DNA of 64,000 nt from Demequina salsinemoris (GCF_000974805.1 NZ_BBQZ01000001.1:310001-374000), one strand, 5' to 3'; positions 34,365-45,406 are shown, numbered from the stretch's first letter. The notes: generated from the sequence alone by a model not told the origin. Program-made: numbers and translations.

Positions 34365-36420
34365 GTGGCACAGGACGTGCTCACGGACCTCACGAAGGTC
34401 CGCAACATCGGCATCATGGCGCACATCGATGCCGGCAAGACCACCACCACCGAGCGCATCCTGTTCTACACGGGTGTGAACTACAAGATCGGTGAGACCC
34501 ACGACGGCGCGTCGACGACCGACTGGATGGAGCAGGAGCAGGAGCGCGGCATCACCATCACCTCCGCCGCGGTGACCTGCTTCTGGGACAACAACCAGAT
34601 CAACATCATCGACACCCCGGGTCACGTGGACTTCACGGTCGAGGTTGAGCGTTCGCTGCGAGTGCTCGACGGCGCGGTCGCCGTGTTCGACGGCAAGGAG
34701 GGCGTGGAGCCCCAGTCGGAGAACGTGTGGCGCCAGGCCGACAAGTACGACGTCCCCCGCATCTGCTTCGTCAACAAGATGGACAAGCTGGGCGCGGACT
34801 TCTACTTCACGGTCGAGACCATCGTGAAGCGCCTCGGCGCCAAGCCGCTGGTCATCCAGCTGCCCATCGGCGCGGAGAACGACTTCGTCGGCATCGTCGA
34901 CCTGGTCGAGATGAACGCCAAGGTGTGGCCCGGCGACGCCAAGGGCGACGTGACCATGGGCGCCGAGTACGAGACGACCTCGATCCCCGCGGACCTCCAG
35001 GACAAGGCCGAGGAGTACCGCGCGGCCCTCCTCGAGACCGTGGCGGAGGCGGACGACGAGCTGCTCGAGAAGTACCTCGGCGGCGAGGAGCTGACGACCG
35101 CTGAGATCGGCGTTCAAGAACCGCGGCGTGCAGCCCATGCTCGACGCCGTGATCGACTACCTGCCGGGCCCGACCGACGTCCCCGCGATCAAGGGTCACG
35201 ACGCCAAGGACCCCGAGATCGAGATCGAGCGCCACGCTGACGCCGAGGAGCCGTTCTCGGCCCTCGCGTTCAAGGTGGTCTCGCACCCGTTCTTCGGTCG
35301 CCTCACCTACGTGCGCGTGTACTCGGGTCACCTCGAGACCGGCGCCCAGGTCATCAACTCGACCAAGGGCAAGAAGGAGCGCATCGGCAAGCTGTTCCAG
35401 ATGCACGCCAACAAGGAGAACCCGGTCGAGTCGATCTCCGCTGGCCACATCTACGCCGTGATCGGCCTCAAGGACACCACCACGGGTGACACGCTGTGCA
35501 ACCCGGACCACCAGGTCGTCCTCGAGTCCATGACCTTCCCGGAGCCCGTCATCGACGTGGCGATCGAGCCCAAGACCAAGGGCGACCAGGAGAAGCTGTC
35601 GATCGCGATCCAGAAGCTCGCCGAGGAGGACCCGACCTTCCGCGTGCGCCTCGACGAGGAGACCGGCCAGACCGTCATCGGCGGCATGGGCGAGCTTCAC
35701 CTCGACATCCTCGTGGACCGCATGCGTCGCGAGTTCAAGGTCGACGCGAACGTCGGAAAGCCGCAGGTCGCGTACCGCGAGACCATCCGCAAGACGGTCG
35801 ACAAGTACGACTACACGCACAAGAAGCAGACCGGTGGCTCCGGCCAGTTCGCGAAGGTCCAGATCCGTCTCGAGCCGCTGCCCGCGGACTCCGAGGTGCT
35901 GTACGAGTTCGAGAACGCCGTGACCGGTGGTCGCGTGCCGCGCGAGTACATCCCGTCGGTCGACGCGGGTATGCAGAGCGCGATGGAGCTCGGCATCCAG
36001 GCCGGCTACCCGGTCGTGGGCGTCAAGGCCACGCTGCTCGACGGTGCCTACCACGACGTCGACTCCTCGGAGATGGCGTTCAAGATCGCCGGCTCGATGG
36101 CCTTCAAGGAGGCCGCGCGTCAGGCGAAGCCCGTCCTGCTCGAGCCGATGATGGCCGTCGAGGTCCGTACGCCCGAGGAGTACATGGGCGACGTCATCGG
36201 CGACATCAACTCGCGTCGCGGTCAGATCCGCCAGATGTCGGACGTGTCCGGCGTCAAGCTGGTCGACGCGCTCGTGCCGCTGTCGGAGATGTTCGGCTAC
36301 GTCGGCGACCTGCGGTCGAAGACGTCCGGACGCGCCGTCTACTCGATGGTGTTCGACAGCTATGCAGAGGTCCCGAAGGCTGTGGCCGACGAGATCATCG
36401 CCAAGACCCGGGGCGAGTAG
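34365..36420 (+). pseudogene. fusA: Elongation factor G, reading frame disrupted by an apparent 59-nt deletion
   Basis: GTG start with AAGGAGAACC upstream. The first frame (34365-35108, 248 codons) has G1 [15 protein letters not shown]3 DTPGHVDF and G4 NKMDKL. The second frame (35110-36420, 436 codons) begins at AFKNRGVQP and runs through [11 protein letters not shown] to the normal C terminus. Between the Ile of TTAEI and AFKNRG, about 20 residues of the conserved region (the part ending LYPVLCGS in other EF-G) are missing, together with a frame change, consistent with loss of 59 bases. EF-G translocation is essential and no second fusA is in the window, so an assembly or sequencing error is the likeliest reason. 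Everything else is intact. Confidence 0.9.
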
Positions 36421-36474
36421 TCCCCACCGGTCGGAAGAATAAGAAACAATAGCGACCAGTAGGGATGACGCCCT

Positions 36475-36506
36475 CGATGGCGATGCGCCATCGTTCGGAC
36501 TAGCAT
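36475..36506 (+). promoter_or_regulatory. Hairpin and candidate promoter ahead of tuf
   Basis: CGATGGCG, ATG, CGCCATCG (36475-36493) is a perfect 8-base inverted repeat. A possible promoter overlaps it: TGGCGA (36478-36483), 17 bases, TAGCAT (36501-36506). Either a weak fusA terminator or an operator over a tuf promoter is possible. A good AGGAGG precedes tuf. Confidence 0.45.
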
Positions 36507-36542
36507 TCTTACCCGAGTCTCATCAATCAGGAGGAACACCTC

Positions 36543-37733
36543 ATGGCTAAGGCCAAGTTCGAGCGGACCAAGCCGCACGTCAACATCGGTACCATCGGTC
36601 ACGTCGACCACGGCAAGACCACGCTGACCGCTGCGATCTCGAAGGTCCTGCACGACCTGTACCCGGACCTGAACCCGTTCACCCCGTTCGAGGACATCGA
36701 CAAGGCTCCCGAGGAGCGCGAGCGCGGTATCACGATCAACATCGCGCACATCGAGTACGAGACCGCGAAGCGCCACTACGCGCACGTCGACGCCCCGGGT
36801 CACGCTGACTACATCAAGAACATGATCACCGGTGCCGCCCAGATGGACGGCGCGATCCTCGTGGTCGCCGCGACCGATGGTCCGATGGCCCAGACGCGTG
36901 AGCACGTGTTGCTCGCCAAGCAGGTCGGCGTTCCCTACCTGCTCGTCGCGCTGAACAAGTCCGACATGGTCGACGACGAGGAGATCCTCGAGCTCGTCGA
37001 GGTCGAGGTCCGTGACCTCCTGTCCTCGCAGGGCTTCGACGGCGACAACGCCCCCGTCATCCAGGTCTCGGCGCTCAAGGCGCTCGAGGGCGACGAGAAG
37101 TGGGTCAAGTCGGTTCAGGACCTCATGGAGGCCGTGGACGAGAACGTCCCGGAGCCCGTCCGCGACATGGACAAGGCGTTCCTGATGCCGATCGAGGACG
37201 TCTTCACGATCACCGGTCGTGGCACCGTCGTCACCGGCAAGGTCGAGCGCGGCAAGCTCAAGATCAACTCGGAGGTCGAGATCCTCGGCATCCGCGAGCC
37301 GCAGAAGACCACCGTCACCGGCATCGAGATGTTCCACAAGTCGATGGACGAGGCGTGGGCCGGCGAGAACTGCGGTCTGCTGCTCCGCGGCACCAAGCGC
37401 GAGGACGTCGAGCGTGGCCAGGTCGTGGTTACCCCCGGTACCACCACCCCGCACACGAACTTCGAGGGTCGCTGCTACATCCTCAACAAGGACGAGGGTG
37501 GCCGCCACAACCCGTTCTACACGAACTACCGCCCGCAGTTCTACATCCGCACGACGGACGTGACCGGCGTCATCTCGCTGCCCGAGGGTACCGAGATGGT
37601 CATGCCCGGTGACACCACCGACATGACGGTCGAGCTCATCCAGCCCATCGCCCTCGAGGAGGGCCAGGGCTTCGCGATCCGCGAGGGTGGCCGCACCGTC
37701 GGTTCAGGTACCGTCACCAAGATCATCAAGTAA
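36543..37733 (+). CDS. tuf: Elongation factor Tu
   Basis: A 396-residue EF-Tu, ATG start with AGGAGG. G1 [10 protein letters not shown]2 region [16 protein letters not shown]3 DAPGHADY, G4 NKSD ([12 protein letters not shown]), then beta-barrel domains 2 and 3 with [24 protein letters not shown]. It delivers aminoacyl-tRNA to the ribosome A site. Full length, no anomaly. Last gene of the str operon; a strong terminator follows. Confidence 0.98.
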   Translation: MAKAKFERTKPHVNIGTIGHVDHGKTTLTAAISKVLHDLYPDLNPFTPFEDIDKAPEERERGITINIAHIEYETAKRHYAHVDAPGHADYIKNMITGAAQMDGAILVVAATDGPMAQTREHVLLAKQVGVPYLLVALNKSDMVDDEEILELVEVEVRDLLSSQGFDGDNAPVIQVSALKALEGDEKWVKSVQDLMEAVDENVPEPVRDMDKAFLMPIEDVFTITGRGTVVTGKVERGKLKINSEVEILGIREPQKTTVTGIEMFHKSMDEAWAGENCGLLLRGTKREDVERGQVVVTPGTTTPHTNFEGRCYILNKDEGGRHNPFYTNYRPQFYIRTTDVTGVISLPEGTEMVMPGDTTDMTVELIQPIALEEGQGFAIREGGRTVGSGTVTKIIK

Positions 37734-37763
37734 CTGATGGTCGCGTAGTTCCTACGCTTCACA

Positions 37764-37797
37764 CGAAGGCCCCTCGGCTTCTGCCGGGGGGCCTTCG
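37764..37797 (+). terminator. Terminator of the str operon
   Basis: CGAAGGCCCCTCGGC, loop TTCT, GCCGGGGGGCCTTCG: 15-base arms with a single T-G wobble, directly after tuf. No T-tract. Confidence 0.85.
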
Positions 37798-37842
37798 TCG
37801 TACCTGGCTGCGCACTGGACGGCCAAGCACCGTCCTGGCTGT

Positions 37843-37848
37843 TAGCGT
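37843..37848 (+). promoter_or_regulatory. -10 box of a probable leaderless sulfotransferase transcript
   Basis: TAGCGT is followed by six bases and the GTG start at 37855. There is no Shine-Dalgarno sequence, so the transcript is probably leaderless. Confidence 0.5.
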
Positions 37849-37854
37849 GGGCGC

Positions 37855-38802
37855 GTGGCTGCAGTCCTGACCAGGGCCGAGAGGCTCGCTCGCTCCGTCG
37901 CCGTGTGGGATCCCCACCGCGACACCGCCCACGCCTGCCTGCTGAGCGGCAGCGGACGCTCAGGCACCACGTGGCTGATGGAGGCCTACGCGCGCGCGGG
38001 ACGGCTGCGCCCCATCTTCGAGCCCTTCCGGCCCGATCTTGATGCGCGCTTCAGCGACCTGCGTCCCGGCCGCTACGTCCCGGTCGACGCGCCGCGCCTG
38101 CCGTCCCAGGAGGCCGTCGAGGACGTGCTGACGGGACGCTACCGCCACCCGTGGGCCGACCAGGAGGCGTCTCTCAATCCGCTCACCCGCTATCGCGGCC
38201 GGCTCATCAAGGAGATCCGTTTCCCGATGTGGGCGGGATGGGTGGCGCACCGCCACCCCGACGTCCGCATCGTCCATGTGATCCGGCACCCGCTCGCGAC
38301 GCTGAGCAGCCAGAGCGTCCTCGGCTGGTCGCCCGAACGGATGGACTACATGATGGCGCAGCCCGAGCTCGTCGACGGGCTCCTCAGTGACCTTCCGTTG
38401 CGCGAGCTCGCGGTCGCGGACGACGACACCGCGCTCGTCACCCGCTGGGCCCTGGAGAACGTCACTGCGGCCAGGACGTACGGCGGCGACAGGACCGCGC
38501 TCGTGTCGTACGACGTGGCGCTCGAGGACCGGTCCGAGCTCGCGGCCGGCGCCGAGCGGTTCGGGATCGCCGACAGCGCGCTGACGGACCTCGACAAGCC
38601 CTCCAAGATGACGCATGCCAAGAGCTCGAACGCTCACGCGGGCAAGGACCCGCGCGCGTGGATGAAGCGCATCTCTCCCGAGCAGCAGCGATCGGCTGCA
38701 CGGGTGCTCGAGGCGGTGGGGCTCGCTCAGGCGTTCCCCGCCGACGGCACGGTCGACCGTGCGGCGCTTCAGCGCTGGTGGGACTCCTGCGGGCGTCCCT
38801 GA
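37855..38802 (+). CDS. Sulfotransferase family protein
   Basis: A 315-residue protein with the PAPS 5'-phosphosulfate-binding motif SGSGRSGTTWL at residues 31-41. A second motif region RIVHVIRHPLATLSSQS (about 138-154) resembles the 3'-phosphate-binding R-H-P. This is the general sulfotransferase fold, transferring sulfate from PAPS to a hydroxyl, but similar P-loops occur in bacterial proteins of unknown acceptor. GTG start just after a -10 box. It lies between the str and S10 operons with no obvious functional tie. The acceptor cannot be predicted. Confidence 0.8.
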   Translation: MAAVLTRAERLARSVAVWDPHRDTAHACLLSGSGRSGTTWLMEAYARAGRLRPIFEPFRPDLDARFSDLRPGRYVPVDAPRLPSQEAVEDVLTGRYRHPWADQEASLNPLTRYRGRLIKEIRFPMWAGWVAHRHPDVRIVHVIRHPLATLSSQSVLGWSPERMDYMMAQPELVDGLLSDLPLRELAVADDDTALVTRWALENVTAARTYGGDRTALVSYDVALEDRSELAAGAERFGIADSALTDLDKPSKMTHAKSSNAHAGKDPRAWMKRISPEQQRSAARVLEAVGLAQAFPADGTVDRAALQRWWDSCGRP

Positions 38803-38806
38803 CGGA

Positions 38807-39364
38807 TCAGGTCCAGCCCTCGCCGGCCGCGCGCTCGGTGATCAGCAGCGCGAACGTGTCCTGGGTCCCTCCCAGGAGGCTCGTCTCCGCGGCCTCGAGG
38901 CCCGCGGCGAGAGCGTCGTGGCAGGCATCGACGTCGCTCACGGTCTGGCCCGGCACGAGCTGTGCGTGCGCGACGACCGCGTCGCCGTGCTGCGAGACGG
39001 CCGTCAGCGTCGGACCCGTGTAGGCGCCGTCGTCGTCATACGCGCCGAGACCTCCGACGACCATGGCGTGCTCCCACCGCCACCGCAGGTCACGTGCGTA
39101 GGTGCGCAGGCGCGGGTGCGTGACGGTGTCGGGGAACCTGTCGACCGCCTGGGGGAGCCACGGCTCCATCCCGGAGCCGTGCAGGCGCCACGCGACCACC
39201 GCCGCAGGCACGAGGACGATGAGGGATGCGGCCGGGTGGAGCCACCACAGAAGGCCTGCGGGCACGCCGACGGCCACGATCGTCGCGACGGGACGGCGCC
39301 ACGCGAGCAGGCCGTCGAGGGGCCTGGTGGGGCCGGGCGCGACCGCTGTCGTCGTGGTGGTCAT
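38807..39364 (-). CDS. Hypothetical membrane protein with two N-terminal helices
   Basis: A 185-residue protein I do not recognise. It begins MTTTTTAVAPGPTRP, has two close hydrophobic helices (about 27-43, ATIVAVGVPAGLLWWL, and about 46-61, ASLIVLVPAAVVAWRL) and then a soluble region of about 120 residues containing HPRLRTYARDLRWRWEHAMVVGGLGAYDDDG. The C terminus LLGGTQDTFALLITERAAGEGWT is predicted cytoplasmic. It converges on the sulfotransferase, stops four bases apart. No motif gives a function. Similar short membrane proteins are common in actinobacterial mobile-element cargo, but nothing here proves that. Confidence 0.6.
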   Translation of the reverse strand: MTTTTTAVAPGPTRPLDGLLAWRRPVATIVAVGVPAGLLWWLHPAASLIVLVPAAVVAWRLHGSGMEPWLPQAVDRFPDTVTHPRLRTYARDLRWRWEHAMVVGGLGAYDDDGAYTGPTLTAVSQHGDAVVAHAQLVPGQTVSDVDACHDALAAGLEAAETSLLGGTQDTFALLITERAAGEGWT

Positions 39365-39474
39365 GCGTGCTCCTTCACGTGGGACGGAGCGGGCTGCCGA
39401 AGGCCGGGCCTCTGGCGTGCGCGCCGTGCGTGTCCACGATACCCTTGACGACGGTTGCTGGAACGGTCTCCGTG

Positions 39475-39503
39475 TTGCGAGAGAGCCGTCGATCTGGCAC
39501 ACT
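39475..39503 (+). promoter_or_regulatory. Candidate promoter of the S10 operon
   Basis: TTGCGA (39475-39480), 17 bases, CACACT (39498-39503). The -10 is imperfect. It lies about 150 bases ahead of rpsJ, and the 289-base stretch 39365-39653 holds only this, the leader element and a purine-rich run. Confidence 0.45.
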
Positions 39504-39586
39504 ATTCAGGTTGCCCATTGCGGGCAGCCACACGCTTCCCACGACCAACCGAGAAATCGGCCGGTCGGACGTGCGTCCTGAATGGG

Positions 39587-39611
39587 CGACACGCCCGAGC
39601 GCGGGGGTCGG
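39587..39611 (+). promoter_or_regulatory. Conserved leader element ahead of rpsJ (copy 2)
   Basis: Matches 24 of 25 bases with the rpsL leader element at 33404-33428. The stem CCCG (39594-39597) and CGGG (39602-39605) is kept and only the loop changes, AGCG here for GGCG. It is about 43 bases ahead of the rpsJ ATG. Confidence 0.6.
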
Positions 39612-39653
39612 GGGAGAGACCATAGTTGTACGAGAGAAAAGGCAGACCACGCC

Positions 39654-39962
39654 ATGGCGGGACAGAAGATCCGCATCCGGCTGAAGAGCTACGACCACGA
39701 GGTCATCGACTCTTCCGCCCGCAAGATCGTCGAGACGGTCACGCGCGCTGGTGCGTCGGTGGTGGGACCCGTCCCGCTGCCCACCGAGAAGAACGTGTTC
39801 TGTGTGATCCGTTCGCCCCACAAGTACAAGGACTCCCGCGAGCACTTCGAGATGCGCACCCACAAGCGCCTCATCGACATCGTGGACCCCACGCCCAAGG
39901 CCGTCGACTCGCTCATGCGTCTCGACCTCCCCGCGGTCGTGAACATCGAGATCAAGCTCTAG
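39654..39962 (+). CDS. rpsJ: Ribosomal protein uS10
   Basis: A 102-residue S10 beginning [21 protein letters not shown], with the conserved [22 protein letters not shown]10 is a 30S head protein and also NusE, a partner in antitermination. The ATG at 39654 is set by homology; an in-frame ATG at 39582 would add a leader that lies over the conserved leader element. First gene of the S10 operon; rplC follows after 25 bases. Confidence 0.97.
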   Translation: MAGQKIRIRLKSYDHEVIDSSARKIVETVTRAGASVVGPVPLPTEKNVFCVIRSPHKYKDSREHFEMRTHKRLIDIVDPTPKAVDSLMRLDLPAVVNIEIKL

Positions 39963-39987
39963 AGCTTCGTTAAGGACTTTCACCATC

Positions 39988-40650
39988 ATGACTACGACTT
40001 CCAATGCCCAGCGCAACGTCACTGCGCTGCTTGGTACGAAGCTGGGCATGACGCAGGTGTGGGACGACGAGGGCCGGGTTGTCCCCGTCACCGTCGTCCA
40101 GGCTGACACCAACGTCGTGACCCAGGTGCGAACCGCTGACGCCGACGGCTACGAGGCCGTGCAGCTCGCGTTCGGCACCGTCGACCCCCGTCGCGTGACC
40201 GACCCGCTGAAGGGCCACTTCGAGAAGGCAGGCGTGACCCCGCGCCGCCACGTCGCCGAGGTCCGCACCGGCAACGCCTCCGAGTTCGAGCTCGGCCAGG
40301 AGCTGACCGTCGAGGTGTTCGAGGCCGGCCAGAAGGTCGACGTCACGGGCACGACGAAGGGTAAGGGCACCGCTGGTGTCATGAAGCGCCACGGCTTCAA
40401 GGGCGTGGGCGCCTCGCACGGTGCTCACCGCAACCACCGCAAGCCCGGCTCGATCGGTGGCGCGTCCTACCCGGCCCGCGTCTTCCGCGGCATCAAGATG
40501 GCCGGCCGTATGGGCAACGAGCGCAAGACCGTGCAGAACCTGACCATCCACTCGGTCGACGCCGAGAAGGGCCTGGTGCTCGTCAAGGGCGCCGTTCCCG
40601 GCAACAAGGGCGGCGTGGTGCTCATCCGCACCGCCGTGAAGGGTGCGTGA
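39988..40650 (+). CDS. rplC: Ribosomal protein uL3
   Basis: A 220-residue L3 starting [23 protein letters not shown]. It holds the ribosome-core loop [20 protein letters not shown] and [16 protein letters not shown]3 binds near the peptidyl-transferase centre and starts 50S assembly. The TTTSNAQRN leader is an extension before the usual start region. It overlaps the first bases of rplD's leader. Second gene of the S10 operon. Confidence 0.97.
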   Translation: MTTTSNAQRNVTALLGTKLGMTQVWDDEGRVVPVTVVQADTNVVTQVRTADADGYEAVQLAFGTVDPRRVTDPLKGHFEKAGVTPRRHVAEVRTGNASEFELGQELTVEVFEAGQKVDVTGTTKGKGTAGVMKRHGFKGVGASHGAHRNHRKPGSIGGASYPARVFRGIKMAGRMGNERKTVQNLTIHSVDAEKGLVLVKGAVPGNKGGVVLIRTAVKGA

Positions 40651-40655
40651 ACCAC

Positions 40656-41339
40656 ATGGCTGACACGCTGACTGTCGACGTGGTCGACGCGAAGGGCAAG
40701 AAGTCCGGCACCGCCGAGCTTCCCGCCGAGATCTTCGACGCCGTCACCAACGTCCCGCTGATCCACCAGGTCGTCGTCGCCCAGCGCGCCGCCGCCCGCC
40801 AGGGCACGCACGCCACCAAGACCCGCGGCGAGGTCCGCGGTGGTGGCCGCAAGCCCTACAAGCAGAAGGGCACCGGTCGCGCCCGCCAGGGTTCGACCCG
40901 TGCGCCGCAGTTCGCCGGTGGTGGCACCGTTCACGGCCCGCAGCCGCGCGACTACTCGCAGCGCACCCCCAAGAAGATGAAGGTCGCCGCGCTCCGCGGC
41001 GCGCTGTCGGACCGCGCTCGCGCCGGTCGCGTGCACGTGCTCGCCTCCATCGTCTCGGACGCCCCCTCGACCAAGGCCGCTCTCGCGGTCATCAACGCCG
41101 CGACGGCCGGTCGCTCGGCCCTCGTGGTCCTCGAGCGCACCGACGAGCTCGCGTGGAAGTCGCTGCGCAACGCGGTCGACGTCCACGTCATCGCGGTCGA
41201 CCAGCTCAACACGTACGACGTGCTCGTGAACGACGACACGGTGTTCACCTCGGGTGCTCTCGAGGCGTTCCTCGCCGGTCCCGCGACCGGCAAGTCGGTC
41301 ACCGCCGTTGCCACCGAGTCCGAGGCGGAGGAGAAGTAA
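40656..41339 (+). CDS. rplD: Ribosomal protein uL4
   Basis: A 227-residue L4 starting [20 protein letters not shown]. The tunnel-loop region [28 protein letters not shown] is present, as is [24 protein letters not shown]. In E. coli L4 represses its own operon; no such site is recognised here. The ATG at 40656 is preferred over the GTG at 40647 that overlaps the rplC stop, because the AAGGG then has better spacing. Confidence 0.95.
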   Translation: MADTLTVDVVDAKGKKSGTAELPAEIFDAVTNVPLIHQVVVAQRAAARQGTHATKTRGEVRGGGRKPYKQKGTGRARQGSTRAPQFAGGGTVHGPQPRDYSQRTPKKMKVAALRGALSDRARAGRVHVLASIVSDAPSTKAALAVINAATAGRSALVVLERTDELAWKSLRNAVDVHVIAVDQLNTYDVLVNDDTVFTSGALEAFLAGPATGKSVTAVATESEAEEK

Positions 41340-41341
41340 GC

Positions 41342-41647
41342 ATGACCGCACTCAACAAGGACCCCCGTGACATCCTGATCCGTCCCATCGTGTCGGAGAA
41401 GAGCTACGGCCTGATGGACGAGGGCAAGTACACGTTCGAGGTCGCGCCGAGCGCCAACAAGACGGAGATCAAGATCGCCGTCGAGCAGATCTTCGGCGTG
41501 AAGGTGACCTCGGTGAACACCATCAACCGCAAGGGCAAGGCGCGTCGCACGCGCTTCGGCCTCGGCAAGCGCAAGGACGTCAAGCGCGCGATCGTCACCG
41601 TCGGTGGCGGTGCTGCGCTCGACATCTTCAGCGGCCGGGTCGGCTAG
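41342..41647 (+). CDS. rplW: Ribosomal protein uL23
   Basis: A 101-residue L23, ATG at 41342 two bases after the rplD stop. It begins [22 protein letters not shown] and contains [24 protein letters not shown]23 lies at the exit tunnel and docks trigger factor and SRP. Usual size and composition. Confidence 0.97.
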   Translation: MTALNKDPRDILIRPIVSEKSYGLMDEGKYTFEVAPSANKTEIKIAVEQIFGVKVTSVNTINRKGKARRTRFGLGKRKDVKRAIVTVGGGAALDIFSGRVG

Positions 41648-41667
41648 TAAGGCAAGGAACAGGACCC

Positions 41668-42504
<837 letters not shown>

Positions 42505-42519
42505 GAAGGAGTCGCACAG

Positions 42520-42798
42520 ATGCCTCGCAGCCTGAAGAAGGGCCCGTTCGTCGACGACCACCTCGCCAAGAAGGTGGACGCCCAGAACGAGGCGGGTACG
42601 AAGAACGTCATCAAGACCTGGTCGCGCCGTAGCGTCATCACGCCGGACTTCCTGGGTCACACCTTTGCCGTGCACGACGGCCGCAAGCACGTCCCGGTGT
42701 TCGTCACCGAGTCGATGGTCGGCCACAAGCTGGGCGAGTTCGCCCCGACGCGCACGTTCAAGGGCCACGTCAAGGACGACCGCAAGGGCCGCCGCTAA
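42520..42798 (+). CDS. rpsS: Ribosomal protein uS19
   Basis: A 92-residue S19 starting [21 protein letters not shown], with [23 protein letters not shown] and [16 protein letters not shown]. It sits in the 30S head near the A-site finger contact. AAGGAG precedes the ATG. Standard size; between rplB and rplV. Confidence 0.97.
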   Translation: MPRSLKKGPFVDDHLAKKVDAQNEAGTKNVIKTWSRRSVITPDFLGHTFAVHDGRKHVPVFVTESMVGHKLGEFAPTRTFKGHVKDDRKGRR

Positions 42799-42828
42799 GG
42801 CGCCCGAGCAAGGTAAGAGGAGTTAGAG

Positions 42829-43197
42829 ATGGAAGCCAAGGCGCAGACGCGGTACCTCCGCGTGACCGCCCAGAAGGCTCGCCGCGTCGTGAACCTCGTC
42901 CGTGGTCAGAACGCCGTCGAGGCAGCAGCCTCGCTGAAGTTCCAGCCGCAGGCGGTGTCCGTCGACGTGCGCAAGCTCATCGAGTCGGCGATCGCCAACG
43001 CTCGTGTCAAGGCCGACCAGGCCGGCGAGCGCTTCGATGAGAACGAGCTCGTGATCAAGGAGATCATGGTGGACGAGGGTCCGACCATGAAGCGCATCCA
43101 GCCGCGCGCCCAGGGCCGCGCTGGTCGCATCCTGAAGCGCTCGTGCCACATCACCGTCACCGTCGCGACCCCGGTCGCCGTCAAGGAAGGGGTGTAA
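42829..43197 (+). CDS. rplV: Ribosomal protein uL22
   Basis: A 122-residue L22 starting [23 protein letters not shown]. The tunnel-lining hairpin is visible in [31 protein letters not shown]. It helps fold 23S rRNA and lines the exit tunnel, where macrolide resistance mutations arise. AGAGGAG precedes the ATG. rpsC follows after four bases. Confidence 0.97.
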   Translation: MEAKAQTRYLRVTAQKARRVVNLVRGQNAVEAAASLKFQPQAVSVDVRKLIESAIANARVKADQAGERFDENELVIKEIMVDEGPTMKRIQPRAQGRAGRILKRSCHITVTVATPVAVKEGV

Positions 43198-43201
43198 CCC
43201 T

Positions 43202-44005
43202 ATGGGCCAGAAGGTCAACCCCCACGGCTACCGCCTGGGCATCACCACCGACCACCGGTCGCGCTGGTTCGCCGACTCGACCAAGCCGGGCGAGCGCTAC
43301 CGCGACTACGTGAACGAGGACGTCAAGATCCGCAAGCTCATGTCTCAGGGCCTCGAGCGCGCCGGCGTCTCGAAGGTTGAGATCGAGCGCACGGGTGGCC
43401 GCGTCCGCGTGGACCTGCACACCGCTCGTCCGGGCATCGTCATCGGCCGCCGCGGTGCGGAGGCCGACAAGCTGCGCGCCAACCTCGAGAAGCTGACCGG
43501 CAAGCAGGTTCAGCTCAACATCCTCGAGGTGAAGAACGCCGAGGTCGACGCTCAGCTCGTCGCCCAGGGCATCGCCGAGCAGCTCGCGTCCCGCGTCTCG
43601 TTCCGTCGCGCCATGCGCAAGGGCATCCAGTCGGCGCTGCGCGCCGGCGCCAAGGGTGTCCGCGTGCAGTGCTCGGGCCGCCTCGGTGGCGCCGAGATGT
43701 CGCGCTCGGAGTTCTACCGCGAGGGCCGTGTGCCTCTGCACACGCTCCGCGCCAACATCGACTACGGCTTCTTCGAGGCCCGCACCACGTTCGGTCAGAT
43801 CGGCGTCAAGGTGTGGATCTACAAGGGCGACATGACCGAGAAGGAGTGGGCGGCCGAGCAGGCCAAGGCCCCTCGTCCCCAGCGTGGTCGTGGTGACCGC
43901 GGTGGCCGCGGCCCGCGCCGCGACTCGGCCCCTCGCTCGGACGCCCCGAAGGCCGACGCACCCGCCGCTGAGGCCCCCGCGGCCGACGCCGGCAAGGAGG
44001 GCTAA
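43202..44005 (+). CDS. rpsC: Ribosomal protein uS3, with Arg/Gly and Pro/Ala-rich tail
   Basis: A 267-residue S3 starting [23 protein letters not shown]-domain signature [16 protein letters not shown] and [32 protein letters not shown] are present. After about residue 222 a disordered tail follows: [20 protein letters not shown] then alternating Asp/Pro/Ala. Extended tails on S3 are common in Actinobacteria. It lines the mRNA entry with helicase activity. rplP starts two bases after the stop. Confidence 0.96.
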   Translation: MGQKVNPHGYRLGITTDHRSRWFADSTKPGERYRDYVNEDVKIRKLMSQGLERAGVSKVEIERTGGRVRVDLHTARPGIVIGRRGAEADKLRANLEKLTGKQVQLNILEVKNAEVDAQLVAQGIAEQLASRVSFRRAMRKGIQSALRAGAKGVRVQCSGRLGGAEMSRSEFYREGRVPLHTLRANIDYGFFEARTTFGQIGVKVWIYKGDMTEKEWAAEQAKAPRPQRGRGDRGGRGPRRDSAPRSDAPKADAPAAEAPAADAGKEG

Positions 44006-44007
44006 GA

Positions 44008-44427
44008 ATGCTTATTCCCCGTCGAGTCAAGTACCGCAAGCAGCACCACCCGGGACGCTCGGGCGCTGCGACGGGCGGCACCGAGGTGTCGTTTGGCGAC
44101 TACGGCATCCAGGCTCTCGAGCCCGCCTACGTCACCAACCGCCAGATCGAGGCGGCCCGTATCGCGATGACGCGTCACATCAAGCGTGGCGGAAAGGTGT
44201 GGATCAACATCTACCCCGACCGTCCGCTGACCAAGAAGCCTGCCGAGGTCCGCATGGGCTCCGGTAAGGGTTCGCCCGAGTGGTGGGTCTCCAACGTGAA
44301 GCCCGGCCGCGTCCTGTTCGAGCTCGCCGGTGTTCCGGAGGAGCTGGCCCGTGAGGCCATGCGTCGTGCGCAGCACAAGCTGCCGATGAAGACCCGTTTC
44401 GTTTCCCGTGAGGGTGGTGACATCTGA
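44008..44427 (+). CDS. rplP: Ribosomal protein uL16
   Basis: A 139-residue L16 starting [20 protein letters not shown]. It has [34 protein letters not shown] and [26 protein letters not shown]16 organises the A-site tRNA binding region of the 50S subunit. The stop overlaps rpmC by one base. Confidence 0.97.
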   Translation: MLIPRRVKYRKQHHPGRSGAATGGTEVSFGDYGIQALEPAYVTNRQIEAARIAMTRHIKRGGKVWINIYPDRPLTKKPAEVRMGSGKGSPEWWVSNVKPGRVLFELAGVPEELAREAMRRAQHKLPMKTRFVSREGGDI

Positions 44428-44666
44428 TGGCTATCGGTACCAAGGGCCTGCTGCCCGCCGAGCTGGACGCCATGGAGGACGAGCGCCTCGTGGAGGAGCT
44501 CAAGAAGGCGAAGGCTGAGCTGTTCAACCTGCGCTTCCAGTCGGCCACCGGCCAGCTGGAGAACCACGGTCGCCTCAAGGCCGTGAAGCGCGACATCGCC
44601 CGCATCTACACCATCCTGCGCGAGCGTGAGCTCGGCATCCGCACCGCCCCCACGGCGAAGCAGTAA
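44427..44666 (+). CDS. rpmC: Ribosomal protein uL29
   Basis: A 79-residue L29 starting [38 protein letters not shown], with the conserved [26 protein letters not shown]. Two-helix protein at the tunnel exit, neighbour of L23. The ATG overlaps the rplP stop (TGATG). Confidence 0.96.
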   Translation: MAIGTKGLLPAELDAMEDERLVEELKKAKAELFNLRFQSATGQLENHGRLKAVKRDIARIYTILRERELGIRTAPTAKQ

Positions 44667-44682
44667 GGCAAGGTAGGAGACC

Positions 44683-44970
44683 ATGTCTAGCGACAACGAG
44701 ACGACGGCCACCGCCGCTGAGCGCGCCGACCGCAAGACGCGCCGCGGATACGTGGTGTCGGACAAGATGAACAAGACGATCACCGTCGAGGTGGAGGACC
44801 GCGTCAAGCACCCCCTCTACGGCAAGGTGATGCGTCGCAGCAGCAAGATCAAGGCCCACGACGAGGCCAACACCGCCGGTGTCGGCGACCTCGTCGTCGT
44901 GATGGAGACCCGTCCGCTTTCCGCTTCCAAGCGGTGGCGCCTGGTCGAGATCGTCGAGAAGGCCAAGTAA
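44683..44970 (+). CDS. rpsQ: Ribosomal protein uS17
   Basis: A 95-residue S17 starting [37 protein letters not shown]; the acidic leader of about 20 residues precedes the fold. It has [19 protein letters not shown] and [21 protein letters not shown]. It binds helix 11 of 16S rRNA. GGTAGGAG precedes the ATG. A 61-base gap separates it from rplN, with a small CAGGC-GCCTG hairpin. Confidence 0.96.
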   Translation: MSSDNETTATAAERADRKTRRGYVVSDKMNKTITVEVEDRVKHPLYGKVMRRSSKIKAHDEANTAGVGDLVVVMETRPLSASKRWRLVEIVEKAK

Positions 44971-45031
44971 CGAAGGTTCGACCAGGCTCGTGGCCTGAAT
45001 CGCCGCGAGAACCAGACGACAGGAGACAGAC

Positions 45032-45406
45032 ATGATTCAGCAGGAGTCGCGACTGCGCGTCGCCGACAACACGGGTGCGAAGGAAGTCCTCTGCATCCGC
45101 GTGCTCGGTGGCTCCCAGCGTCGCTACGCCGGCATTGGCGACGTCATCGTCGCCACCGTCAAGGACGCGATCCCCGGCGGCAACGTCAAGAAGGGCGACG
45201 TCGTCAAGGCGGTCGTCGTTCGCACCGCCAAGGAGCGCCGTCGTCCCGACGGTTCCTACATCAAGTTCGACGAGAACGCAGCGGTCATCCTCAAGGGCTC
45301 GGACAGCACCGACCCGCGTGGTACCCGCATCTTCGGCCCGGTGGGCCGCGAGCTGCGTGACAAGAAGTTCATGAAGATCATCTCGCTGGCACCGGAGGTC
45401 ATCTGA
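45032..45406 (+). CDS. rplN: Ribosomal protein uL14
   Basis: A 124-residue L14 (start [20 protein letters not shown]), with [25 protein letters not shown] and [19 protein letters not shown]. Highly conserved 50S protein that contacts the 30S at bridge B8. First of the spc genes by convention; its stop overlaps rplX by one base. Confidence 0.97.
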   Translation: MIQQESRLRVADNTGAKEVLCIRVLGGSQRRYAGIGDVIVATVKDAIPGGNVKKGDVVKAVVVRTAKERRRPDGSYIKFDENAAVILKGSDSTDPRGTRIFGPVGRELRDKKFMKIISLAPEVI

